Origin: Vulcanimicrobiota bacterium
Lineage (GTDB): Bacteria > Vulcanimicrobiota > Xenobia > Xenobiales > JADMJV01
DNA length: 64,000 nucleotides
Direction of reading: 5' to 3'
Assembly (NCBI GenBank): GCA_019637395.1
Contig: JAHBVR010000005.1
Location: forward strand, 1-64,000
The notes beneath the pieces are model-generated. The model saw only the letters and a list, made by a program, of their open reading frames with translations, was not told where the DNA came from and did no database searches. Positions 49,927-59,600 of the stretch are shown piece after piece. Within the stretch, counting starts at the first letter, position 1; every line of letters begins with the position of its first letter. The position numbers and the translations under genes were made by a program.

Positions 49927-51027
49927 TTGAGAACCGTGCTCTTTCGCTTGCTCATCTTCGCACTTTTGGTCGGCTCGCTGGTCGGGGCTTACGCCTGTCC
50001 TTCCTGCATGCAAATGCAACCTTCGCTGGCCGAAGAGTTCGAATACGCCACCGCCGTAGCCATCGCCGAGCCGGTCAAGCCGGGCGGCAACCGCTACCGG
50101 ATCGTGCGGGTTCTGCGCGGGAAATTGGAGCCGGGCCGAGTGGTGGTGGCGGCGGTCAGCGCTTTCCGAAAGCCGGTATTTCTGGCGACGACGCAGTCCG
50201 AGGGCAGCCCCATCTGGTCAGGCCAGCCTTCTTCGGCCGAGTCCGGGCGGGTGGTGGAGTTCGCCGAGGCGGTGCTCAGACTGCCGGCGCGCAAGCCGGG
50301 AACGACCAGCCACCCCCGCCGCCTGGACTTCTTCGCGTCCTATCTGGGCGACCCGGAAAAGGCGATTGCGGATTCCGCTTACGCGGAACTGGCGGCCGCC
50401 CCTTACCTGCAACTGCGCGGCTACTCGCGTCGTCTGGGGCAGGCACGCCTGCGCGCCTGGCTGGAGGCCAAGGAGACGCCGGAAGAATACCGTTCCCTCT
50501 ACTACACGATGTTGAGCCAGACGGCCGGGCCGTCGGAGGCGGCCTGGCTGAAACAGAGAGCCTTGGCCAGCTTGCGCCAGTCTCCGACCGGCAGTCAGCC
50601 GGCTCTCCTTTTCGCCTATGCCCAGGTGGCCGGCCAGCCGGCACTGACCGTCATCCGAGACAAGTTTCTGAGCGGAGACCTGACGCAACGCACGATGGCG
50701 GTGCAGAGCTTGAGGGTGCTGGCGGCGGAGAATACACGGATGAGACCGGCGATTTTGCCCCTGCTTCATTCTCAGTTGCGGGACGTGCGCCTGGCGGGAG
50801 GGCTGTTCCGCGATCTGGCTTTGTGGAAGGACTGGAGTTGTGCCGATCGGATCTACCAGATTATGCTCGATAAGGAGACCTATTCTTACTTGAGAATGAG
50901 CGCACTGCGCTATCTGGTGAGTTGCCCGCGGGCGGACGTGCAGGCCAGGTTGAAGAAGATGCGCTCTCATCCGCCCGACTGGTGTCCATCCTGGCCGGCG
51001 CCTTATAGCCCGAAGGAAGTGCCTTGA
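49927..51027 (+). CDS. Secreted protein with HEAT-like helical repeats
   Basis: A 366-residue protein with a signal peptide (FRLLIFALLVGSLVGAYA) and CPSCMQMQ right after cleavage, so the mature N-terminus carries a CxxC. A small beta domain (YRIVRVLRGKLEPGRVVV, ~55-75) is followed by ~250 residues of paired helices (SLYYTMLSQTAGPSEAAWLKQRAL, TQRTMAVQSLRVLAAENTRMR) resembling HEAT/TPR repeats. The start may be TTG 49927 or GTG 49936. It heads a three-gene run of exported proteins. Function is unknown; a periplasmic metal-related role is inferred from the CxxC and context. Confidence 0.68.
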   Translation: MRTVLFRLLIFALLVGSLVGAYACPSCMQMQPSLAEEFEYATAVAIAEPVKPGGNRYRIVRVLRGKLEPGRVVVAAVSAFRKPVFLATTQSEGSPIWSGQPSSAESGRVVEFAEAVLRLPARKPGTTSHPRRLDFFASYLGDPEKAIADSAYAELAAAPYLQLRGYSRRLGQARLRAWLEAKETPEEYRSLYYTMLSQTAGPSEAAWLKQRALASLRQSPTGSQPALLFAYAQVAGQPALTVIRDKFLSGDLTQRTMAVQSLRVLAAENTRMRPAILPLLHSQLRDVRLAGGLFRDLALWKDWSCADRIYQIMLDKETYSYLRMSALRYLVSCPRADVQARLKKMRSHPPDWCPSWPAPYSPKEVP

Positions 51028-51075
51028 AGACCGGAGAGCGCGGGTGGCCGCCTTGAGCCGATGAGGAGGGATTTT

Positions 51076-51549
51076 ATGAAGAAGCTGCTGCTGTTGATTT
51101 TATTTTGCGCGGGCTGTGGCCAGCCGACGGAACCAAAGACCTCTTACCGCCCGGTGACCTGGAAACAGCTGAGTAGCTTTGCCTGTCCGGTAAAAGCTAT
51201 CAGCCTTCCTCTACCTTCCGATGTCCAGGCCTTGGATGGACAGCGGGTGCAGCTCAGCGGCTATATGGTTCCGTTGGATATGGACGGGACTCGTATTCAA
51301 AGTTTCTTGCTGGTTCGCGACCAGATGCTGTGCTGCTTCGGCAAAATGCCCGCCCTCAATGAGTGGGTCTTCGTCGAATTTCCCAAAGGCGGGGGACTGG
51401 AGCTGCAGGTCGACAGGCCCCTGCAGGTGAGTGGCCACTTTCGGGCGCGCGAGGAAAGAGAAAAGGGAGTGGTGATGTCATTGTATCGGATGCAGGCCGA
51501 AAAGGTGCAAGTTCTGCAAAATACCTCCCAAGGTTGGAAGGCCAGTTGA
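51076..51549 (+). CDS. DUF3299-type lipoprotein
   Basis: A 157-residue lipoprotein: signal and lipobox MKKLLLLILFCAGCG (Cys at ~14), then a DUF3299-like domain with VQLSGYMVPLDMDGTRIQSF, LLVRDQMLCCFGKMPALNEW and a closing beta region. DUF3299 proteins occur in metal-handling loci. The ATG at 51076 follows GAGGAGG; the ATG at 51061 is less well placed. The CC pair in the middle is a candidate metal site. Its stop overlaps the next TTG. Confidence 0.72.
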   Translation: MKKLLLLILFCAGCGQPTEPKTSYRPVTWKQLSSFACPVKAISLPLPSDVQALDGQRVQLSGYMVPLDMDGTRIQSFLLVRDQMLCCFGKMPALNEWVFVEFPKGGGLELQVDRPLQVSGHFRAREEREKGVVMSLYRMQAEKVQVLQNTSQGWKAS

Positions 51550-51989
51550 GGCGGTTTCTTTTCGCGACATCATTCGTAGCTTTTCTGACGGGGTGTGCTG
51601 GCCGTCCTTCGGAAACGGCCAGCTCTACTCCTCACGAGCACGTGCATCGAGCGCCGCACGGCGGTCGGTTGGTCGAAGTGGGGGAGGAGTTTGCCCACCT
51701 GGAGGTCGTCTGGGAGGCGGACAGGGCGTCGCTCACGGTTTACGTGTTGGACGGAGAGTGCGAGTCCTCCGTGCGTTTGCGCCAGACGGAGCTGCAGTTG
51801 GTGGGCAAGGATTGGAACGGAAAGGTCAAGGCGGTAGCCAGCCCGCTCAGCGACGAGAAGGGGGGCGACACCAGCCAGTTTGAAGGGACGCTGCCGGCTC
51901 TCCGGGGGCGTTCCGGATGGAGCGGAGAGATCCGAACCTTGACCGTGAGAGGCCGGACTTTCGAGCATCTTCCCGTGGCCGTCCCCTGA
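51546..51989 (+). CDS. Histidine-rich periplasmic lipoprotein
   Basis: A 147-residue lipoprotein starting at TTG 51546 (TTGA overlap). The signal ends in FLTGC (lipobox Cys at ~20). Immediately after it comes TPHEHVHRAPHGGRLVEVGEEFAHLEV, a His-rich metal-binding-type segment seen in proteins next to heavy-metal efflux systems, then a beta-sandwich (LTVYVLDGECESSVRL). It probably binds divalent metal in the periplasm; export versus import role is unclear. Confidence 0.65.
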   Translation: MRRFLFATSFVAFLTGCAGRPSETASSTPHEHVHRAPHGGRLVEVGEEFAHLEVVWEADRASLTVYVLDGECESSVRLRQTELQLVGKDWNGKVKAVASPLSDEKGGDTSQFEGTLPALRGRSGWSGEIRTLTVRGRTFEHLPVAVP

Positions 51990-52021
51990 GAGATTTCCGA
52001 GCGGGAGAGGAACTTGTTTAC

Positions 52022-52039
52022 TTGATATAGCATTATCAA
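52022..52039. promoter_or_regulatory. Predicted Zur (Fur-family) box, site 6 (consensus match)
   Basis: TTGATA-TAGCAT-TATCAA is an exact match of both half-sites, 36 bases before the ATG at 52076. Confidence 0.7.
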
Positions 52040-52075
52040 ATAGACTATCCATCAATCGGAAAGAAGTTCGATCCT

Positions 52076-52618
52076 ATGTTGCAAAGAATTCCCGGCCAGC
52101 ACTGGCTGGCCGGCCAATGGGGGCTGTGGAGTTTTGACGCGGTGGCGGGGCGGCTGCCGGGGCTGGGCTTTCGGCGCTGGGCCACCACCTTGAACAATTG
52201 CGTGCAGGCCTGCCAGGGAGAGGCCTGGGGAAGCCACTGGCAGTGGGGGGATTTACGCCTGGCGCCCTGGGGGTGCTGGCTGCAGGACGACTGTCTGGCC
52301 TGGGCTTACCTGGCCCAGCAGGATCGTTTTTTTGGCATGGAATCCTGGTCGCTGGACGCCAACGCGATCGCCGCGGAAAACGAGATTTCGACCGAGCAAG
52401 GCCTTCACTATTTCGCGCCTGCCGCTCTGGCCAGCGAGCATCGCCGCTCCGGCCAGCAAGATCGATGGCGCTATGTGGAAGAGCTCTGCCAATCCAAGGT
52501 CATCGGACCCAAGGCGGGGAGGGAGTGGCAGATTCAGATCGGGTCGCACTTTTTACCCGATCGCGAGTGGCATTTGAAAGGCTTGCTGGAGCTACCCAGC
52601 CCGTCCGGCCTTCGCTGA
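52076..52618 (+). CDS. Tryptophan-rich hypothetical protein under a Zur-like box
   Basis: A 180-residue soluble protein of no recognised family, unusually rich in Trp (WLAGQWGLWSFD, SHWQWGDLRLAPWGCWLQ) with several Cys and His. No signal peptide or transmembrane helix is evident. The ATG at 52076 lies 36 bases after the clearest Zur-box match of the window, with AAAGAAG upstream as ribosome site. The 3' end overlaps the convergent EamA gene by 27 bases. It is a good candidate for an undescribed step of the metallophore or zinc response. Confidence 0.65.
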   Translation: MLQRIPGQHWLAGQWGLWSFDAVAGRLPGLGFRRWATTLNNCVQACQGEAWGSHWQWGDLRLAPWGCWLQDDCLAWAYLAQQDRFFGMESWSLDANAIAAENEISTEQGLHYFAPAALASEHRRSGQQDRWRYVEELCQSKVIGPKAGREWQIQIGSHFLPDREWHLKGLLELPSPSGLR

Positions 52619-53455
52619 TTCCCGTCGTTCCCAACGATAGAGAGCGATACAGGAGCCCAGGATGAGCAGGCCCCCCAGGGCGGAAGCCAGGTCGGGGATC
52701 TCCCTCCAGACGAGGAAGCCCAGGGCGAGGTTGAAGGCGACCCCGGCAAATCGGGTCATGGCCACGACGGCGGCCTCTTTGTGCTGGTAGGAGAGAGTCA
52801 GCCAATACTGGCCCAAGTAGCTGACGGCGCTCAGGGCGACCAGGCCCCAGGCATCCCAAAGGCCCGGGACGCGGAAATTCGACCAGGTCCAGGGTAGCGG
52901 CACCACGGCCGCGGCCGCCATAAAGGCAAACATGATTTGATGGGAATCGTGGTCTTTGCTGAGATTGCGAATGGACAGAGAAGCGCCGGCCGCGCTCAGC
53001 GCCGCGCCCAGCCCGGCCAACGCATACCAGCCGTGGGCGATGCCGGCCCCCGGCTTGATGACCAGCAGCGCTCCCAGGGCGGCCAGCCCGAACAGGAAGT
53101 GGAAGCGCGGAGGCATGCGCTCGCCCAGGAAAAAGTGAGCCAGGCAGACCACCATGAGGCTGGAGCTGTGGGCCAGGAAGCTCGCATCCCCGAGCGTCAG
53201 GCCCGAGAGGGCGGTAAAGTTCAGAAACAGGGAAGTGCCGCCGAGAAGGCCGCGGAGCAGCAGGACGCGGGGGCGCTTTCCCCAGAATGTTCCGCCTTTT
53301 CTGGCGAGCATGAGGCTCACGACGGCCAGCCCGACCACCCCTCGGGCACAGGCGATCTCCCCGGGCGGGAGGGTGCTGACTTTGGCCAGGGCGTTCATGA
53401 GGCTGAAGCAGAGCGAGGCGCCCAGGGCCAGGGCGATGCCCGAGTTATGCGGCAT
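52592..53455 (-). CDS. cntI: EamA/DMT-family exporter (CntI-like)
   Basis: A 287-residue, ten-helix transporter with two EamA repeats: first IALALGASLCFSLMNALAKVS to ~residue 135, second from GWYALAGLGAALSAAGASLS to LASALGGLLILGSCIALY. Conserved helix ends such as SSLMVVCLAHFFLGERM are present. In the pseudopaline pathway of Pseudomonas aeruginosa an EamA exporter (CntI) is encoded directly after the opine dehydrogenase and exports the metallophore; the same order occurs here, with an 11-base overlap to the dehydrogenase. Substrate assignment is by context. Confidence 0.86.
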   Translation of the reverse strand: MPHNSGIALALGASLCFSLMNALAKVSTLPPGEIACARGVVGLAVVSLMLARKGGTFWGKRPRVLLLRGLLGGTSLFLNFTALSGLTLGDASFLAHSSSLMVVCLAHFFLGERMPPRFHFLFGLAALGALLVIKPGAGIAHGWYALAGLGAALSAAGASLSIRNLSKDHDSHQIMFAFMAAAAVVPLPWTWSNFRVPGLWDAWGLVALSAVSYLGQYWLTLSYQHKEAAVVAMTRFAGVAFNLALGFLVWREIPDLASALGGLLILGSCIALYRWERRESAKAGRAG

Positions 53456-54647
53456 GGGCTATCCGTTCCGCCAGCCGGACGGCTTCCGCGTGGAATTCCG
53501 CCAGCGAGTGCGGGCTCGAGGCCCCGGCGAGGGACTCCCAGCCGGCCAGCGCGCTTTCGAAGTTGTGGCAGAGTCGCGAGATTTCGGGAGTTTTTACTCC
53601 CAGTTTCAGGCCGAGGTGCGCGTAGTTCAGGGCGGTGCGGTAGTCTTCCAGGGGAACCCGAGGGACCGTGCCGTTTTCATGCAAGGCGGGCATAGCCACG
53701 GCGGAAAAATCCGGGTAGTTTCCAGTGTTTTCGTCGGGTTGGCTCCAGGGGTCGATCAGCAGCGAGGCGTAGCGTATGTAAAGGAGCAGAGTGCGTTCTT
53801 CGAAGCTGAGGCGGGGAAAGTCGGCGATCTTCTGCGGGTCTATCGATACGGGTAGAACCGGATAGTTGTCGTCGTTCAGGAAGGCCAGCAAATTGAACGG
53901 CCGGACGCCCAGGAGGCCGAGTAAGAACTGGATTTCCTCGTGGGCCCTCAGCATGGATTCCATCACCTCGCGCGTGATGGGGCCCTGTGGATAGAGCTTG
54001 TACATGTACTTGGGAGGGCCGGGTTGGAAAATCCAGCCCAGGGCGTGTTCGTTCAGACACAGGGGAGGGTGCACGTAGGTGACGATGTTTCTGGCTTCGG
54101 CGGCCAGAGGGTTGAGTAACTCGCTCGTTTCGACCTCGATTTGGGCCAGCAGCTCGGCGATGGGGGCGGCCAGACCGGGGGCGGTCGCCCCGGCATAGAT
54201 CCGCCGTTTGAGGCCGCGCAGCAGAAAGCGGCTGGTTTCGCCGGGGACGCGTTTGCTGGCTGCGAAGAACGAGGAAAGGCTGACGATTCGGCTCGCTCCT
54301 TCGAGCTGTAGAGAGGAGCCGAGGGTTGCCGAAGGGAGCAACCAGGCGGCCTCCAGTAGATCGGGACGCCGAGTGGTCAGAGAGCGGAAGACGGAGCCGT
54401 AGGCGGGTGCGGGCACGGCCAGGACGATCCAGTCTATCTCGCTCCACAGCTCTTGCTCGCCGTGGACACGACTGTGCAACTGGAAGTGCCCGGTCCAGCG
54501 GGCATGCCGGGGCGAGTCGGTCTCCAGCGAGAAGCGACACTCTGTTTCCCGGCCTCGTTGCCACATTTGTACGCGGGCACCCGAGGCCAGGAAGAGACGG
54601 GCATAGAGGAAGGCGACGGGCCCGCCGCCTGCGACCAGGATTTGCAT
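53445..54647 (-). CDS. cntM: Opine metallophore dehydrogenase (staphylopine/pseudopaline synthase, CntM type)
   Basis: A 400-residue NAD(P)-dependent opine dehydrogenase. It has the N-terminal dinucleotide motif VAGGGPVAFLYARLFLASG (residues ~5-23) and the family-diagnostic blocks NIVTYVHPPLCLNEHAL (~187-203), YMYKLYPQGPITREV, FNLLAFLNDDNYPV, LLYIRYASLLIDPWSQPDE, NYPDFSAVAMP and PRVPLEDYRTA. These parallel S. aureus CntM closely (its NSSLYVHPPLFMNDFSL, YVYKLFPEGPIT, ILIDPFSQPDENG), so the family is secure. CntM reductively condenses the CntL product with an alpha-keto acid (pyruvate or 2-oxoglutarate). The ATG at 54647 lies 23 bases from a Zur-like box. Confidence 0.93.
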   Translation of the reverse strand: MQILVAGGGPVAFLYARLFLASGARVQMWQRGRETECRFSLETDSPRHARWTGHFQLHSRVHGEQELWSEIDWIVLAVPAPAYGSVFRSLTTRRPDLLEAAWLLPSATLGSSLQLEGASRIVSLSSFFAASKRVPGETSRFLLRGLKRRIYAGATAPGLAAPIAELLAQIEVETSELLNPLAAEARNIVTYVHPPLCLNEHALGWIFQPGPPKYMYKLYPQGPITREVMESMLRAHEEIQFLLGLLGVRPFNLLAFLNDDNYPVLPVSIDPQKIADFPRLSFEERTLLLYIRYASLLIDPWSQPDENTGNYPDFSAVAMPALHENGTVPRVPLEDYRTALNYAHLGLKLGVKTPEISRLCHNFESALAGWESLAGASSPHSLAEFHAEAVRLAERIAHAA

Positions 54648-54670
54648 AGTTCGGACTTTCAGTATCTATT

Positions 54671-54688
54671 TTGATAAAGCCTTCTCAA
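54671..54688. promoter_or_regulatory. Predicted Zur (Fur-family) box, site 7
   Basis: TTGATA-AAGCCT-TCTCAA matches the left half-site exactly and the right half at five of six bases, 23 bases before cntM. Confidence 0.55.
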
Positions 54689-54783
54689 TATTGCTTGGAC
54701 TTGTTTTACAATATTAAGGCCCAGTCGCACCGACTTCCAGTTCTGGACCAAACAACCGGGAGGTAAGAAAGACCATCATCCTG

Positions 54784-55125
54784 GTGATCGCCGTGGCCGC
54801 ACTCGTCGCTGGCAGCCAATGGGCGTCGGCCGGCAGGCGGTGTACCGGCTCGATGCCGTGCACTGCCTGCACCAGCTGCACGGGGTGCGCGCACTGCGCT
54901 AAGGGCGGGGGCAAAGATCTGGTCCATCCATCTCCCAAGGTCCGCGAGAGGTTCCTTAAGGTGCTTTGGGAGGCTTTCGCCTTTGTAGCGCCGTTGCTTG
55001 CGGACGAGCATCGACCCATCCGCGGCCTGGCAGCGGATTGTCTAAAAGCTTGTGCAAATCGCGCTGAGAAATCTCTGGCACCCGTCTGCCCGTATTTTAC
55101 CTATGAGAGTTCCCAGCGCGACGAA
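54784..55125 (+). pseudogene. Remnant of a Cys-rich secreted protein
   Basis: A signal-peptide-like start (ILVIAVAALVAGSQWASAG) is followed by CTGSMPCTACTSCTGCAHC, a regular CxxC-type array, then sequence that no longer resembles the first part. The best ribosome site (GGGAGG, 54759) sits just before a GTAAGAAAG where an ATG would be expected, so the original start seems lost; a GTG at 54784 remains. The tail beyond about 54910 is probably debris rather than protein. Confidence 0.38.
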
Positions 55126-55329
55126 CAACGGGGGGCTGAGGACCTGACCGTGCGGAGTGCTCGGCCTCTGGGAGTTCGGGCGGCGGTGGTGGCAATTGCT
55201 TCCGCGGCCCCCTCGGTGGGCGGAAAAGAGCTGGCTGGGGGATGGGGGTCGCCATTGGATAGCTATAACGTGAGCAGCGGCTTGGTTCTCGCAAACCGCC
55301 CACTGCAGCATCCAGTAGCGATCACAAGG

Positions 55330-55565
55330 GGCTGGACAGGGCCGCCGCGAGCGGGACACCCCTTCGGGCGTCCAAGGCCGGAACGGGTGGATTCGGAAAA
55401 TGGATCGAGGTCAAGCACGCGGACGGCAGCCGCACACGCTATGCTCACATGAGCGCGCGCAGACCAGGTGGGAGCGCAGGTCCAGGCCGGTCAGGTGATT
55501 GGAAAAGTAGGCAGCACCGGCAACTCGACCGGTCCGGACCTGCATTTTGAGGTGGAACACTTCGC
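55330..55565 (+). pseudogene. Fragment of an M23 (LytM) peptidase
   Basis: One frame reads ASGTPLRASKAGTGGFGKW and EVKHADGSRTRYAHMS; after a frameshift at about 55465 another reads VGAQVQAGQVIGKVGSTGNS and LHFEVEH. These are consecutive blocks of an M23 zinc endopeptidase. The N-terminal part is absent and the reading frame is broken, so it is a relic. Confidence 0.66.
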
Positions 55566-55960
55566 TTTGCAATTGTTCGCGGGTGATCACCTGACCTGGA
55601 CGGCTCAGGAAGTACTCCAGCAAATCGAATTCGCGGTCGGTCGTTTTAAGGCACTCGTCCGCCATGCGGACTGCCCGTTTTGTCGAATCTACAATGAAAA
55701 GGCCCCATCGCAGCTGCCTGGTGCCGAGACGGCGGCGTAGTAAGACTCGGGCTCTCATTAGCAGTTCCGCCGCCGCGTAGAGTTCACCCAGGTAGTCGTC
55801 TGCGCGAGCCCGCAACACCTGTAATTTTTCTTCCAGGCGGTCCGACACCAGAACGATCGGCAAGTTACGAAAACAGCGCAGTAAGCCAAGCCAATCCCAG
55901 CCGGACTCTCTGACCAAGCCCAGCTTCAGGATGATCAGAATAGCATAGGCAGCTCGAAAC
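55555..55960 (-). pseudogene. Degenerate OmpR-type response regulator fragment
   Basis: Reading leftward: ILKLGLVRESGWDWLGLLR (receiver region where the phospho-acceptor Asp would be expected just before LGL but Lys is found), LPIVLVSDRLEEKLQVLRARADDYLGELYAAAELL (the conserved Lys is lost), then the start of the winged helix (TDREFDLLEYFLSRPGQVITREQL). Both ends are missing and the frame runs on into the M23 fragment. It is a non-functional relic. Confidence 0.62.
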
Positions 55961-55974
55961 CAATCGTGAGAATC

Positions 55975-56679
55975 TCAGACATGTTTGGTCGCATCCAGAG
56001 CCAACCAGACCAGCTCCGCCCGGTAGCCAGCGTTCTGCGTCGACGGTAAAGCTCCAGGAAATCTGCGGTGAAGTCCTGCCAGCGTTGTTGCGGTAGACGC
56101 TCCCAATAGTCGCTCCAATTCCACGTCAGCCACTGGATGAAGATTTCGCGACTTGGGGATCAGGCGGCAGTCGTTCTTACGAAGTCCCGCGTGGGCCAGC
56201 CAGGGTGAGCAGGCGGCGGGAGTTACAAGAACTCCGCGCGGCCGAAAATCACGGAAGTGATTGCTCCAATCCGGCCTGCCCAGCAGGAAGTTCAAGGTCT
56301 GGTTGATTTCGGCAGCATGACCTTGACCTGGAAACCAGGCGTGGAGGCTGCCGCCAGGGCGCAAGTGACGCGCCATGACGGGAAAAGACTGACCAGGCCT
56401 CTCGAGATAGTGCAGGCAGCTGCGCGAGACCACAAAGTCAAAGGGCTCTTCCTTAAAACGCAGCGTGCGTGCGTCGGCGGCCCGGAAGCGTAAATTGGCC
56501 TGTCCGGCGAAACGCCGGCCGGCCAGCACGATGTCCTGGTATGAACTGTCGACTCCGAGTACCTGTCCTTGGGGCACGCAGCGGGCCATCTGCGAGCTCA
56601 AGTCGCCAATTCCGCAGCCCACATCCAGGATTCGGGAATCCGGCTGGAAGTGTTGGAAGCATTCCTGGAAGTCCATCAT
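55975..56679 (-). CDS. Class I SAM-dependent methyltransferase at the end of the efflux operon
   Basis: A 234-residue methyltransferase: motif I ILDVGCGIGDLSSQMA (residues ~17-32), motif II acidic VDSSYQD, ADARTLRF (motif III region) and FDFVVSRSCLHYLERP (motif IV), followed by the GGSLHAW strand. It overlaps the stop of the RND pump gene (ATGA), so it is co-translated with the efflux system. Its substrate is unknown; metal(loid) methylation would be a speculative idea and no Cys triad typical of ArsM is seen. Confidence 0.83.
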   Translation of the reverse strand: MMDFQECFQHFQPDSRILDVGCGIGDLSSQMARCVPQGQVLGVDSSYQDIVLAGRRFAGQANLRFRAADARTLRFKEEPFDFVVSRSCLHYLERPGQSFPVMARHLRPGGSLHAWFPGQGHAAEINQTLNFLLGRPDWSNHFRDFRPRGVLVTPAACSPWLAHAGLRKNDCRLIPKSRNLHPVADVELERLLGASTATTLAGLHRRFPGALPSTQNAGYRAELVWLALDATKHV

Positions 56680-59600
56680 ACTTCGGGTTTCTCCTTAGTG
56701 AAGTCGGGTGAGTGCTCGCGCTTGCCGCGCAGCATCAGCAGGTAGAGACTGGGCAAGACGAAGAGGATCAGCGGGGTAGTGGTGGCAAGTCCGCCGATGA
56801 CCACGGTGGCTACCGGTCGTTGCACTTCGGCCCCGGTGCCGGAGCTCAAAGCCATGGGCACGAAACCCAGGGCGGCTACCAGAGCCGTCATCAAGATGGG
56901 CCGGAAGCGCACCGAGCACCCTTTGCTCACGGCCGGGCGCAATGGGTATTCCTGGCGCAATTCCTCGATGAAGGTGACCAGCACCAGACCGTTGAGCACT
57001 GCCACTCCGCTGAGGGCTATGAAACCGACCGCGGCCGAGATAGAGAAGGGCATGGAGCGGAGCCAGAGCGCCAGGATGCCCCCGGGTAGGGCCAGCGGCA
57101 CTCCCACGAAGACCAGCAGGGCCAGCTTGACGGAGCGAAAGGAGGCGTAGAGGAAGATGAGGATCATCATCAGGCAAACGGGAACGACCAGCATCAGCCG
57201 CTCTTTGGCTTCCTTCAGGTTCTGATACTGGCCGCCCCAGGCCAGGTATGTGCCCGGGGGAGACTGATAGTCGGCGGCCACGGCACGCTGGGCTTCTTCC
57301 ACAAATCCGCCCAGGTCCCGGCCACGCACGTTGCATTGCACCACTACCCGGCGCTTGCCGTTCTCCCGGCTAACCTGGTTGGTGGCATCCTCCAGGCTGA
57401 TTTCGGCCAGACTGGAGAGGGGCACGAAATTTTGCTCGTTCTGCTCATTCTCGGGTCCGGCCTTGCGCGGCAACTGAATGGGAAGTTGTCCCAAAGCACT
57501 CGGGTCGGCCCGACGACTTTCGCTGAGGCGCACCACAATGGGAAAGCGTCGATCGCCCTCGAGAATAAAGCCGCTCTCTCGTCCTCGGATGGCGGTAGCG
57601 ATTTCTGACTGGAGTCCGGCCACGTTCAGGTCGAGGCGGCCCAGAATGTCGCGATTGGGGATGATGCTGAGCGAGGGCAGGCCCGATACTTGTTCCACTC
57701 GCACGTCCTGGGCGCCGGGGACTTTCTCGAGGATTTTTGAGATCTTACCGGCGGCTTCGGTCAACTGCGCAAAGTCATCACCGAAGACTTTGACTGCCAC
57801 GTCGCCGCGCACGCCCGAGACTAGTTCGTTAAAGCGCATTTGGATGGGTTGAGTGAACTCGAAACTGTGACCGGGCAGGAGGCTGACCTTTTCTTCAATT
57901 TGTTCCACTAGTTTTGATTTCTCTAGGCTTGAGTCGGGCCACTCGCCGGCCGGCTTGAGCATGATGAAAGTGTCAGAAATATTCGGTGGCATCGGGTCAG
58001 CGGCCAGGTCGGCGGTGCCGCTCTTAGAAAAGACTCGATCGACCTGGGGAAATTCTTCGATGAGTTTCTCTAACTTACGCTGCAGTTCGGTGGAATGCTC
58101 CACGCCGGTGCCTGGGGGTCGAATCGCCTGCATCGCCAGGTTCTTTTCGTCCAGCGTGGGCACGAATTCTTGGCCGAGCCGGCCAAAGAGCCAGAGGCCC
58201 AGCGCCAGACAGACCGCCGAAAGAAGCAGCGTCGGCGCCGGGAACTTGAGGTGCAAGTCGAGCAGCCAGACGTAGCGCTCGCGCAGGTAGCCCAGCAAGG
58301 CGGGTTCTTTATCCACCACTCGTTTGGGCATTCCCACCGCCACCATGGCCGGAATAAAGGTCAGACTCAATACAAAGGCGGAGGCCAGAGCGAGAATCAC
58401 GGTGGTGGCCATGGGCCGGAACATCTTGCCCTCCACTCCGGTCAGAAAGAGAATAGGGATGTAGACCAGGATGATAATGGCCTCACCAAAGGCGGTGGCG
58501 TTGCGCACACTACAGCTTGCGTCGTAGACGGCTTTGAGCCGCTCTTTGGACGTCAGCGGCTCGCCCTTTTCTTCTTCGCGCTCGGCCAGCACGCGCACCG
58601 TGTTCTCGACGATAATGACGGAACCGTCCACGATCAGGCCGAAGTCGATCGCTCCCAGACTCATGAGGTTGCCGCTCATTTTCAGGCTGACCATGCCCAT
58701 CGCGGTAAAAAGCATGGACAGAGGGATGGCGGTGGCCACAATGAGAGCGGCCCGGAGGTTGCCCAGGATGGCGAAGAGCACCACCACCACCAGAATGGCA
58801 CCTTCGGCCAGGTTCTTTTTGACGGTGCTGATGGTGCTGTCGACCAGTTGCATGCGGTTGAGAACCACTTTGGTGCGCACTCCGCGCGGCAGGCTGCTCT
58901 CGATTTCTTTCAACTTTTCGGTCACGCCCTGGGCCACCAGCCGGCTGTTTTCGCCGATGCGCATGAAGGCGGTTCCCACCACCACTTCGCTGCCGCTCTG
59001 AGTGGCCGAGCCCATACGCAGGTCCCGCCCGGACTTCACCCGAGCTACGTCGCTGACTCGGATGGGACTGCCGTGACGCTCGCCGATGACCACCCTGGCA
59101 ATGTCCGACTCTTTGTGCAGGCGACCCAGAGCCTTGACGTTGAGCGCCCGGCCTTGCACCTCGATGTAGCCCGCGCCGGCGTTCTGATTGTTTTTTTCCA
59201 GCTCGGTGACCAGCGTGTCCATGGGGATTCCCAGGGCGGAAAGCTTGTCGGGATCGACCTCGACTACAAACTGACGGCTGTAACCCCCTATCGAGTCGAC
59301 GTCTGCCACTCCCGGCACGTTGCGGACCTGGGGCCGAACGACCCACTCCTGGATCTCCCTCAGGTAAGCGGCGCGCTCTTCCGGGGAACCGAGCAGACGC
59401 CCCTCGGGCGTTTTAAAAGGCTGGTCAGGGGCGTCCAGCTCGACCACCCACATGACCACTTCTCCCAGCCCGGTGCTGATAGGGCCCAGGCTCGGCTCGG
59501 CCTCGGCGGGCAGGCGGTCGCGGACCGTAGAGAGCCGCTCGGACACGAGCTGGCGCACAAAATAGATGTTGGAGGCTTCGGAGAAGACGGCGCTGACCTG

